Source: a virus
Strand: one strand, 5' to 3'
Length of the DNA stretch: 64,000 bases
Virus record (IMG/VR): IMGVR_UViG_3300002137_000145
Location: 1-64,000 of that record
The notes under the pieces were generated by a model, which was given only the letters and a program-made list of their open reading frames with translations, did no database searches and had not been told where the DNA came from. The first letter of the stretch is position 1. Each line of letters starts with the position of its first letter. Positions 57,938-64,000 of this stretch are shown here, piece by piece. Made by a program: the position numbers and the translations under genes.

Positions 57938-58272
57938 TGCTATTACGTGAAATGTTTTCGCCTATTGGCGCACCTAAAGATGAGACCGAAGAAATAAACT
58001 GGCTCGACGATTTAAAGTTTTATATCGACAACGATGATAAAATGTTAAATCGATATTTCTTTCCAGCAGTAAAGCGACATAAAGAACACAAGGGAAATCC
58101 CAATGCATTCAAGGTTTATATTAGACCTATCGAACATTGCCTAGATCATTACTGTCAAAAATATGACATTGACGACCGTGAAAAAAAGTTTCCTAAAGAA
58201 AAACTAATAGACCTTGCTAGGCACTTCGCTGAAGATCAAGAAAAGTTTATTGGTAAAGGCGATTACGAATAA
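57937..58272 (+). CDS. Small protein with capsid-targeting-like N-terminus
   Basis: 111 residues. The N-terminus MLLREMFSPIGAP is nearly identical to that of the next gene (MLLRELFEGG). The rest is acidic/helical (IDNDDKMLNRYFFPAVKRHK, YCQKYDIDDREKKFPKEKLI). It is coupled to both neighbours by one-base overlaps. A head-targeted protein is inferred. Confidence 0.6.
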   Translation: MLLREMFSPIGAPKDETEEINWLDDLKFYIDNDDKMLNRYFFPAVKRHKEHKGNPNAFKVYIRPIEHCLDHYCQKYDIDDREKKFPKEKLIDLARHFAEDQEKFIGKGDYE

Positions 58273-59948
58273 TGCTGTTAAGAGAACTATTTGAAGGTGG
58301 CAGCAAGCATGTCACATTTTGCTTTGGTAGATTTAATCCACCAACACTAGGTCACGACCAGGTTTTCAAAACTATGAAAAGCCAAGGTGGTGAGATGCGA
58401 ATCTTCACCAGCATGAGCCAAGATAAGAAAAAGAATCCATTAGATTATCCTACTAAAGTAAACTTTTTAAGAAAACTATTTCCACAGTATGCAGAGAGTA
58501 TTGTTCAAGACACTAGTCTCAACACTATTGTAAAAGTTGCTACCTATCTTTATGAGCGTGGCTACAGAGATGCTACGTTTGTAGCGGGTAGCGATCGCAT
58601 AGACGATATGAGTAAGCTATTAAAAGATTATAATGGTGTGGAAGGCAAGAGTCACGGATACTATAAGTTTGATGTACTAGACTTTAAGTCAAGTGGTGAA
58701 AGAGAAGACGGGGCTGAAGGCGTTGCTGGTATTAGTGGAACTCTTGCTAGAGAAGATGCTGCTAACAACGACTTGAAAAAATTTGCAGAACATACAGGTG
58801 CAGGCGAGTTAGCTAAACCGTTGTTTGACGCTGTACGCAAAGGATTGGGTATTAGCGACAGCGTAGAGGAAAATACTATGAGAGCTAAAGAATTTGAAGT
58901 TAAGCCAAGAAACTTTGTGGCAAAGAACGCTAAGATGGGCGGCGCTGGCGCACATAGAGATAAAAAGAAGGCAGAGAAGCAAGGTGACCTTAAGCATAAA
59001 GCTAAACAGATTCCTATGGAAGGCATTAGTTTAGATGAAGCATACATTAACACTAGCAATGATGCTGTTGAAGTGTTAGCTAATCTACGTAAGATTGGTA
59101 AGTCGATCGAACGAGGCCAAGGCAGTTATAAAGGCAACTTAGCAAACGAATATGCTAACGATGTTTGGGACGTATACAGTTTTATTGAAGCAAGGACTAA
59201 AGGCTTTAGAGACGTTGACAAAAATGCAATGGCTGCAATTGATGCAATGATGGACCTACGTAAAGAAGCAAAAGGCATGGAAATGACCCCAGGTTCAGGT
59301 AGTAATGCAAGATTCGGAAATCAAATTGCAACTGTGTTATACTCCGTAATGGAGTATCTATATAAAACTAAGTTTGATAGAACTAAAGAAGAAAGTATAG
59401 CAGAAGGCCCCAACGACGGAAAAGAAGATAACTTTACAATTGATGATATTAAAAAATTAGAAAGAATTCGAGATCTTGAAACACTTAAGGCACAGGCTAA
59501 AGAATTGGTCAAGGGCAAGCCTGCTCGTAGAATGAAGGCGGAAAAAATTAGATGGTTCTACAATCATATTGATACTCTTAAAAACCCGTCAGCCGTTATT
59601 AGAATGATGTATGACTTGATGCTTGCAGGCGAAGGACATAAAGTTATTGGAAGCAGAAACAGTACATCCTCTAATTCTTATCGAACAAGATTTGGAGAGC
59701 AAGGTGTGGCGGAAAGAGTAAGAGATCCAGAAGATTGGGACGAAGGTAATACTGAGCCAGGTAATAATTTTGCAGTATACATTAATGGTAAGAAATGGAA
59801 AGTACTTCCAGGGCCAGCAGGTGCATATGCAGATAGTCCGGAAGAGCGTAGAGAGTTTGCTAGATTGCAAGCTATGGCGCAACGTAAGTCTCAAGAGTCT
59901 GGCAAGAAGTGGGAAGTACATATTACTGGTGAACCGGCAACAAAATGA
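58272..59948 (+). CDS. Nucleotidyltransferase-domain protein with head-targeting-like N-terminus
   Basis: 558 residues. MLLRELFEGGSK at the start resembles a T4 capsid-targeting peptide, with a possible cut after LFE. FCFGRFNPPTLGHDQVFK at residues 15-32 is the HxGH-type motif (here PPTLGH) of the nucleotidylyltransferase superfamily. FVAGSDRIDDM near residue 105 and SGTLAREDAANND near residue 157 fit the fold. Residues 195-558 are unknown, Lys-rich and helical, with LxE motifs such as VEENT and SIAEGPN that could be head-protease sites. It could be an NMN-adenylyltransferase-like enzyme delivered with the DNA. Confidence 0.65.
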   Translation: MLLRELFEGGSKHVTFCFGRFNPPTLGHDQVFKTMKSQGGEMRIFTSMSQDKKKNPLDYPTKVNFLRKLFPQYAESIVQDTSLNTIVKVATYLYERGYRDATFVAGSDRIDDMSKLLKDYNGVEGKSHGYYKFDVLDFKSSGEREDGAEGVAGISGTLAREDAANNDLKKFAEHTGAGELAKPLFDAVRKGLGISDSVEENTMRAKEFEVKPRNFVAKNAKMGGAGAHRDKKKAEKQGDLKHKAKQIPMEGISLDEAYINTSNDAVEVLANLRKIGKSIERGQGSYKGNLANEYANDVWDVYSFIEARTKGFRDVDKNAMAAIDAMMDLRKEAKGMEMTPGSGSNARFGNQIATVLYSVMEYLYKTKFDRTKEESIAEGPNDGKEDNFTIDDIKKLERIRDLETLKAQAKELVKGKPARRMKAEKIRWFYNHIDTLKNPSAVIRMMYDLMLAGEGHKVIGSRNSTSSNSYRTRFGEQGVAERVRDPEDWDEGNTEPGNNFAVYINGKKWKVLPGPAGAYADSPEERREFARLQAMAQRKSQESGKKWEVHITGEPATK

Positions 59949-60148
59949 TAGACGAACTTGCTGATATTAGACGCCTAGCAGGCATTACTGAGTTTAAAGG
60001 TCTACAGCCCTACGGCGGTAGTAATATTAGCGTCACTGGAAACGAAAAAGGCGAGTTAATGAAAAAGCACAACATCAAGCCCGGAACGCCCGAATGGTTT
60101 AAGTTGTGGTTTAGCAAGCCATATCTAACAGGAGAGAAGCCTGTATGA
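59945..60148 (+). CDS. Small head-region protein
   Basis: 67 residues; the ATG overlaps the preceding stop and the stop overlaps the next ATG. MIDELADIRRLAGITEFKGL at the start contains an LxxLAGITE helix similar to the LxE-type motifs in this block. The rest (MKKHNIKPGTPEWFKLWFSK) is amphipathic. No family is recognised. Confidence 0.55.
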   Translation: MIDELADIRRLAGITEFKGLQPYGGSNISVTGNEKGELMKKHNIKPGTPEWFKLWFSKPYLTGEKPV

Positions 60149-61113
60149 AATCTAGTGAATTTGTAATAGAAAAGAAAAAACGCAAAAAGCGTAAGGCTCG
60201 CGGTGCTGCATGGGGTCCAGGTCCTTACGGCGGCTACGGCTTTGCTACAGGATACAGCGGAGATGGTAGTGGGGCCGCTGCAGGTGGCGACGGAGGCGGT
60301 GGTGGCGAAAGCATCGAGTTTGACGAAGGCATTAAAGATACTTTAATAAATTTAGGCATCAGTGCTGCTATAGCAGGTGGTGCAATGGGCGGTTTAACTA
60401 TTAAGCAAGCTCTAACTAGTCCAACTATTCCTACTGCAACAAAGATTGAAATTGTACAGCAGGCTAAACTAGAACAGCCCGCCATTGAAAAACTAATCGG
60501 CGAGATAAAACAAGAACAACAACAAATTAAACAGCAGTCTAAACTTGCTCCCAAGACTAGCATTAAACCAAAGTCTCGTCCAAAAGACCTAGGCCAACCT
60601 AAAATTGTTAGTGCTACAGGCACACCTGCAGAAGCACTGCTAATGAAAACTGCAAGAGCTGCTGGCATTAAAAGTACAGAGCTTGCTGCGTTCTTAGCAC
60701 AGTGCGCACACGAGTCGCATGACTTTAAGACTATGGTAGAATACGGTGGCAGTTTAGACTTCCGTAAGTATGATCCCAAGTATGCTCCTAAGAAAGCTAA
60801 AACACTGGGCAACACCAAAGTAGGTGATGGTGCTAGATTCAAAGGCAGAGGCTTTATACAAATCACAGGTCGCTACAACTACGGCATTGCAGGTAAAGCG
60901 ATCGGTATGGATTTAATCAAGAATCCCGAACTAGCAGAAAAACCAGAAGTTGCTGCTAAGATTGCAGTATGGTTTTGGCAACATCGTGTACAGCCGAGAG
61001 TAGATAACTTCAAAGATGTTGAAGCAGTCACTAAGCCTATTAATCCTAGAATGAACGGTCTAGCTGATCGTAAAGATAACTTCAATAATTATATGCAGGT
61101 AGCTATGAGATGA
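60145..61113 (+). CDS. Virion-associated GH19 lysozyme with targeting-like N-terminus
   Basis: 322 residues. MKSSEFVIEKKKRKKRKARG at the start combines a targeting-like helix (SEFVIE) with a polybasic stretch, followed by a Gly-rich linker (GPGPYGGYGFATGYSGDGSG). Residues 170-322 form a GH19-type domain: AAFLAQCAHESHDFKTMVEY with the catalytic Glu, GARFKGRGFIQITGRYNYGI, and NPRMNGLADRKDNFNNY. It has no PG-binding domain, unlike the endolysin. A head-packaged or tail-delivered muralytic enzyme is inferred from its N-terminus and neighbours. Confidence 0.72.
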   Translation: MKSSEFVIEKKKRKKRKARGAAWGPGPYGGYGFATGYSGDGSGAAAGGDGGGGGESIEFDEGIKDTLINLGISAAIAGGAMGGLTIKQALTSPTIPTATKIEIVQQAKLEQPAIEKLIGEIKQEQQQIKQQSKLAPKTSIKPKSRPKDLGQPKIVSATGTPAEALLMKTARAAGIKSTELAAFLAQCAHESHDFKTMVEYGGSLDFRKYDPKYAPKKAKTLGNTKVGDGARFKGRGFIQITGRYNYGIAGKAIGMDLIKNPELAEKPEVAAKIAVWFWQHRVQPRVDNFKDVEAVTKPINPRMNGLADRKDNFNNYMQVAMR

Positions 61114-61310
61114 AAGCTCATGAGTTTATTACCGAAAACTTTGCGGATGGTAAGAAGCCAGGCCGTAAGGGTCTAGCAAAACGCAGTGGTGTAAATACTA
61201 AAGCAAGTGTTGGCAGTTTAAGAAAGACTGCTAAAAGTTCAAGTGGTGAAAAGCAAAGGATGGCACACTGGCTTGCTAATATGAAAGCAGGAAAAGCTAA
61301 GAAAAAATGA
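61110..61310 (+). CDS. Small basic head-targeted DNA-binding-like protein
   Basis: 66 residues. MKAHEFITENFADG closely resembles T4 internal-protein capsid-targeting peptides (MKTYQEFIAEA type), with a possible cut after ITE. The remainder is Lys/Arg-rich (KKPGRKGLAKRSG, then MKAGKAKKK), suiting packaging with DNA. Start and stop overlap neighbours by ATGA-type contacts. Confidence 0.65.
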   Translation: MKAHEFITENFADGKKPGRKGLAKRSGVNTKASVGSLRKTAKSSSGEKQRMAHWLANMKAGKAKKK

Positions 61311-61459
61311 CTCAAGCAGATCTAATTCATTATATAAAAAAATATAAAGAGCACGAAGCACGTAGAGCAAGTACCAATGAGCGCAATGCTTATTGGCAAC
61401 AACATGCAGAACGTAAAGACTATGTACCGCAATCACAAGCAAGATTTGAACACGGATAA
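61307..61459 (+). CDS. Small charged protein
   Basis: 50 residues (MTQADLIHYIKKYKEHEARR at the start), helical with many Lys, Arg, Glu and Gln. The ATG overlaps the preceding TGA. The spacing to the next late-type promoter (one base) supports it as a real gene. The function is unknown. Confidence 0.55.
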   Translation: MTQADLIHYIKKYKEHEARRASTNERNAYWQQHAERKDYVPQSQARFEHG

Positions 61460-61467
61460 TATAAATA
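61460..61467 (+). promoter_or_regulatory. Late-type promoter TATAAATA
   Basis: A full T4 consensus TATAAATA, ending seven bases before the ATG at 61475, as at 21505. Confidence 0.65.
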
Positions 61468-61474
61468 ATACACT

Positions 61475-61708
61475 ATGAGAATACATGAATTATTAGAAAC
61501 AGCTACAACAGGTGCAACGTCCGCAGGCAATATTGCAACGGGACCTGTCGCTGCCTTTAAAGCTGATAAATCATACACAGGCTCACCTGGCAAGCCTGGA
61601 ACAAAAGCACCTAAACAAGGTAAAGTGAAGATGCAAAAGCCAACAGATAACGCACTTAACAGCAAAACCGGCCTCATGACAGGGCAAGGTAATATTATCA
61701 AAAGATAA
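61475..61708 (+). CDS. Small head-targeted protein
   Basis: 77 residues. MRIHELLETATTG is a targeting-like helix ending in LLE. The rest is Gly/Pro/Lys/Thr-rich and probably disordered (GKPGTKAPKQGKVKMQKP). It has its own full late-type promoter. A packaged internal protein is plausible. Confidence 0.6.
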   Translation: MRIHELLETATTGATSAGNIATGPVAAFKADKSYTGSPGKPGTKAPKQGKVKMQKPTDNALNSKTGLMTGQGNIIKR

Positions 61709-61711
61709 ATA
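61704..61711 (+). promoter_or_regulatory. Late-type promoter GATAAATA
   Basis: GATAAATACATT overlaps the end of the preceding gene and lies 26 bases before the ATG at 61738. AGGAATC is a weak ribosome-binding site. Confidence 0.55.
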
Positions 61712-61737
61712 CATTATAGACCATTAGGAATCAAAAA

Positions 61738-62778
61738 ATGAACTTCAAGTCATTACTTAACAAATTAGACAGTATGGAAGCGCCAAAATCGACACCAGCT
61801 GCGCCGCAATTAGATAAAGCTGTACAGCTTAACGAAGACGCTCAATTACGTGTTTTAAGCGGACGTACTACTTACGTTGCTGAAGCTAAGAAAAAAGCCG
61901 ATGAAGAAGTTGCTGAAGAAATGAAAGTGGGAGATAAGAAAAAGTCTGCTACTGGTGGCACTATTGAAAAAACTGCTACAGGAATTAAGCACACTGCGGG
62001 CAAGAACTACAGTGGTAAAGCTGCTGAAAAAGACGAAAAGAAGAAAGACGAAGCAGTTAAAGAAAGTTCCGATGCACAAAAAGCTGCTCGTTCTAAGTTC
62101 ATGGACATGGTAAAAAGCAAAAAAGGTCAAGCTGCTCTATCCACTGCCAAAGCACAACCTAAAGAGAAAGTTTCACTTAAGAAAGCTCCTTGGGATGACA
62201 AGAAAGATGAGTCTGTTAAAGAAAGTAAGAAAGAAGCTGACGGCAAATTACCATCAATGGCACACATTAAGAAAATGTGCCAGGATGGAAAATCTGTAGC
62301 AGAAATTTGTAAAATGCATCCCGATTGCAACCAAAAAGAATTAAAACAGATGATTTCTGATTGCAAAAGCAAATTGGAAGAAGGGGCTAAGCCAGACTTC
62401 CTAGACATGGACAAAGACGGCGACAAGAAAGAGCCAATGAAGAAAGCAGTTGCTGATAAAAAAGCAGGTCCTAAGAAAGGTGTTAACCCATTTGCTAAGA
62501 AAACTGAAAGTGCAATGATGCCAAAAGGTAAAAAGCGTCCAGTTAAAGAAAGCGTAGAACAAAAACTATCTTTCAAACAAATGATTCAACTAGTACAAGA
62601 AAGCGGTGGCCAACAACAAATCGATCCAATGGACAAAGCATTGTTCAACTGGGCCGAGCGTGTTGCTAAATCTAAATTAGGTGAAGGCATGAAAGCAGAA
62701 TTGTTTGCAGGTTTGATCTACGAGCGCAACGGTGGCGTATTTGAAATGTACGATGTACTAAGCGAAGACTCAAAGTAA
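61738..62778 (+). CDS. Lys/Glu-rich structural protein
   Basis: 346 residues. MNFKSLLNKLDSMEAPKSTP begins with a targeting-like helix; SMEAP contains a possible cut site. Residues 45-280 are Lys/Glu/Ala-rich and low-complexity, with repeated VKES and KKxE motifs and one small Cys-containing domain (MAHIKKMCQDGKSVAEICKM) resembling a helix-turn-helix. The last 75 residues (LSFKQMIQLVQESGG, then NWAERVAKSKLGEGMKAELF) are a folded helical domain. It looks like a scaffold- or head-core-type protein. It ends before a strong terminator. Confidence 0.7.
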   Translation: MNFKSLLNKLDSMEAPKSTPAAPQLDKAVQLNEDAQLRVLSGRTTYVAEAKKKADEEVAEEMKVGDKKKSATGGTIEKTATGIKHTAGKNYSGKAAEKDEKKKDEAVKESSDAQKAARSKFMDMVKSKKGQAALSTAKAQPKEKVSLKKAPWDDKKDESVKESKKEADGKLPSMAHIKKMCQDGKSVAEICKMHPDCNQKELKQMISDCKSKLEEGAKPDFLDMDKDGDKKEPMKKAVADKKAGPKKGVNPFAKKTESAMMPKGKKRPVKESVEQKLSFKQMIQLVQESGGQQQIDPMDKALFNWAERVAKSKLGEGMKAELFAGLIYERNGGVFEMYDVLSEDSK

Positions 62779-62795
62779 TTCCTCCAATTACTAAT

Positions 62796-62828
62796 AAAAA
62801 GCCAGTCATAGGTTGACTGGCTTTTTTT
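62796..62828 (+). terminator. Terminator overlapping the next promoter
   Basis: AAAAAGCCAGTCA (62796-62808) and TGACTGGCTTTTT (62814-62826) form a 13-pair stem with a five-base loop and a T run. The -35 box of the following promoter lies on the 3' arm. Confidence 0.92.
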
Positions 62829-62841
62829 ATGGCTGTATAAT
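62813..62841 (+). promoter_or_regulatory. Sigma70 promoter embedded in terminator
   Basis: TTGACT at 62813-62818 and TATAAT at 62836-62841 are separated by 17 bases. It drives the DsbA-like gene at 62869, whose leader has AAGGAG. Confidence 0.8.
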
Positions 62842-62868
62842 ATAGATTAACCCTAAGGAGATTATTAT

Positions 62869-63135
62869 ATGGCAAAGATGTACGGACCTGAAGAAAAAGC
62901 AAAGTTGGAACGACTTATTAACGAGGGTTCTAATGTATTGCGAGAAGTTGAAGACCTAACTGAAGGTCTTAAAGAAACTGTTAAAGCAGTTGCCGAAGAA
63001 CTTCAAATTAAACCTAGCTGGATTAACAAAGCAATTAGAATTGCCCGTAAGGACAATTGGGCATCGCATGAAGAAGAGTGGAACGAAATTGAAATGATTC
63101 TAGGTGTCACTAAGAATCTTCCAGAGTCTGAATGA
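62869..63135 (+). CDS. dsbA: DsbA-like late-transcription/dsDNA-binding protein
   Basis: 88 residues. ETVKAVAEELQIKPSWINKA, then IRIARKDNWASHEEEWNEIE, aligns with the C-terminal half of T4 DsbA (IRIRAKDELGV, then HKDNR and ETEE). T4 DsbA is a double-stranded DNA-binding protein linked to late transcription. The alignment is from memory and the N-terminus differs. It has its own strong promoter next to the DNA polymerase gene, which fits a middle gene. Confidence 0.65.
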   Translation: MAKMYGPEEKAKLERLINEGSNVLREVEDLTEGLKETVKAVAEELQIKPSWINKAIRIARKDNWASHEEEWNEIEMILGVTKNLPESE

Positions 63136-63422
63136 TAGAACTATTTTCTGGAACATATCGTTGGGCTAAACGAGATTACAAAGAATGGCCGCTAAGGTTT
63201 ATTTTAGAAATCTCAGCTTGGTTTATGAGCATTGTTTGCGCAGTGTGGATGGGATTAACTTTACCTAATCCTCCGTTTCTAATTTTATATCCGTTGTTTA
63301 TTATGCAATGTGCTGTATTTGGATGGGCTGCTTGGACTCGTAAAAGTACAGGAATGGTTGCTAACTACTTACTGCTAGTCACTATTGATATTATAGCATT
63401 GATTCGCTTGATAAGTATGTAA
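63132..63422 (+). CDS. Membrane protein
   Basis: 96 residues, ATG overlapping the previous TGA. After a charged N-terminus (residues 1-22), three hydrophobic segments are visible (about 24-42, 48-66 and 75-94). The function is unknown; similar small membrane proteins occur beside phage polymerase genes, from memory. Confidence 0.6.
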   Translation: MIELFSGTYRWAKRDYKEWPLRFILEISAWFMSIVCAVWMGLTLPNPPFLILYPLFIMQCAVFGWAAWTRKSTGMVANYLLLVTIDIIALIRLISM

Positions 63423-63462
63423 GAGAAAGGTTTGATCAGCCACAATTGATTGTATTGGTATT

Positions 63463-63480
63463 TGCGAGCCGCAATTCGCA
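63463..63480 (+). promoter_or_regulatory. Hairpin in front of gp43, candidate translational operator
   Basis: TGCGA (63463-63467) and TCGCA (63476-63480) form a five-base stem with an eight-base loop GCCGCAAT, four bases before the Shine-Dalgarno AAGGAG (63484-63488 region). An alternative stem, TTGCG (63462-63466) with CGCAA (63470-63474), excludes it. T4-type gp43 is known to bind a hairpin with a five-pair stem and eight-base loop in its own leader. Confidence 0.5.
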
Positions 63481-63492
63481 TAAAGGAGAAAT

Positions 63493-64000
63493 ATGAGCTA
63501 CGTTGACGCATTCTATGATCGCGACGAGGACATTATACGTGTCGTCGAGCGCAATGACAAAGGTGAAAGGCATTATAAAGATTATCCTGCCAGACACATC
63601 TTTTATTATAAAGACCCCAAGGGCAAGTTCCTTTCAATTAAAGGTGAACCATTAACTAGAGTGACTTCTAGGAATGTTAAAGAACACCGCAAAGAACTTG
63701 CAATTTATTCAAACAAAAAACTATATGAATCAGACATTAAGCCTGTATTCCGTTGTCTAGAAGACAACTATCTTAATCAAGATGCCCCCAAGCTAAACGT
63801 AGCATGGTTCGACATTGAGGTAGACTTTGATCCAGAACGTGGCTATGCTTCACCAGAAGATGCATTCATGCCAATTACTGCTATCGCTGTCTACCTACAA
63901 TGGATGCAGACTATGGTATGTTTAGCAATTCCTCCTAAGACATTATCAATGGAAGAAGCTGAAAAGCAAGTAGCAGAGTTTCCCAACACAATGCTTTTTA
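63493..64000 (+). CDS. Family-B DNA polymerase gp43 (N-terminal part)
   Basis: About 169 residues from the ATG at 63493 (MSYVDAFYDRDEDIIRVVER); the gene runs off the right edge. VAWFDIEVDFDPERGY near residue 106 holds the exonuclease Exo I motif (DIE), and the N-terminal ARHIFYYKDPKGKFLSIKGE resembles T4/RB69 gp43 N-domains. It is the phage replicative polymerase. AAGGAG and a possible operator hairpin precede it. Confidence 0.92.
   Translation, partial: MSYVDAFYDRDEDIIRVVERNDKGERHYKDYPARHIFYYKDPKGKFLSIKGEPLTRVTSRNVKEHRKELAIYSNKKLYESDIKPVFRCLEDNYLNQDAPKLNVAWFDIEVDFDPERGYASPEDAFMPITAIAVYLQWMQTMVCLAIPPKTLSMEEAEKQVAEFPNTMLF

Noticed and set aside
60234-60866. 210-residue minus-strand Pro/Ala/Cys-rich frame
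   Set aside because: It is the antisense of the Gly-rich linker and GH19 domain of the 60145 gene.
1-64000. Lysogeny module, integrase, attachment site, insertion sequence
   Set aside because: No integrase, transposase, repressor or flanking direct repeat was recognised.

Overview
This window looks like part of the genome of a T4-like contractile-tailed bacteriophage (myovirus), probably from an aquatic habitat and infecting a Gram-negative host. Phage markers read directly from the sequence are: the start of a family-B DNA polymerase (gp43-like, right edge), a gp44-like clamp loader, a gp31/GroES-like co-chaperonin, a DsbA-like late-transcription protein, PhoH, ThyX, dCMP deaminase, MazG, UvsE, several kilobases of tail-fibre/baseplate-type genes, a lysis cassette (GH19 endolysin, i-spanin, embedded o-spanin lipoprotein, holin-like protein) and a repeated T4-type late-promoter motif (ATAAATA). 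KdsA, KdsB and several glycosyltransferase-like proteins fit a host with Kdo-containing LPS. I see no integrase, repressor, insertion sequence or CRISPR array. The host cannot be named from the sequence alone.

Layout. (1) 1-12908, mostly minus strand: a tightly packed accessory cluster with five radical-SAM enzymes, an asparagine-synthetase-like PP-loop enzyme, a Rossmann methyltransferase-like protein, three 2OG/Fe(II) dioxygenase-like proteins and an SGNH-like protein. It is interrupted on the plus strand by a small APH-like kinase and two tandem propeller-like proteins. (2) 12937-21480, plus strand: an abnormal tRNA-like gene, a histone-like peptide, ThyX, a BI-1 membrane protein, KdsB and many small unknown genes, closed by a strong terminator. 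(3) 21491-29672: a tail-fibre-like gene, then a metabolic block (DUF115/sialyltransferase-like, QueD-like, KdsA, glycosyltransferase, phosphomannomutase, UvsE, Fe/Mn superoxide dismutase, IscA-like carrier, second glycosyltransferase). (4) 29707-42515: large tail-fibre/baseplate genes, five of which start with a related N-terminal module. (5) 42515-48891: replication and nucleotide genes (DnaE-like fragment, gp31-like, MazG, cytidylyltransferase, clamp loader, 7Fe ferredoxin, dCMP deaminase, PhoH). (6) 49014-52272: two probable virion proteins and the lysis cassette. (7) 52306-56682: DnaJ, peptide deformylase and a ClpA-like AAA+ ATPase. (8) 56674-62778: virion genes in which several unrelated proteins begin with T4-like capsid-targeting peptides. 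(9) 62796-64000: DsbA-like protein, a membrane protein and the DNA polymerase start.

Two promoter classes are visible. Near-perfect sigma70 promoters (TTGACA, 17 bp, TATAAT) precede replication, repair and chaperone genes. ATAAATA late-type motifs precede structural genes and several accessory genes, and are often only 4-7 bases from the start codon. Most genes are translationally coupled through ATGA-type overlaps.

The most unusual parts are the radical-SAM-rich cluster, which has no obvious precursor peptide and may be supported by the phage's own Fe-S carrier and ferredoxin; the set of predicted ejected head proteins, one with a GH19 domain; terminators that contain the -35 box of the next promoter; and the 113-base tRNA-like gene.
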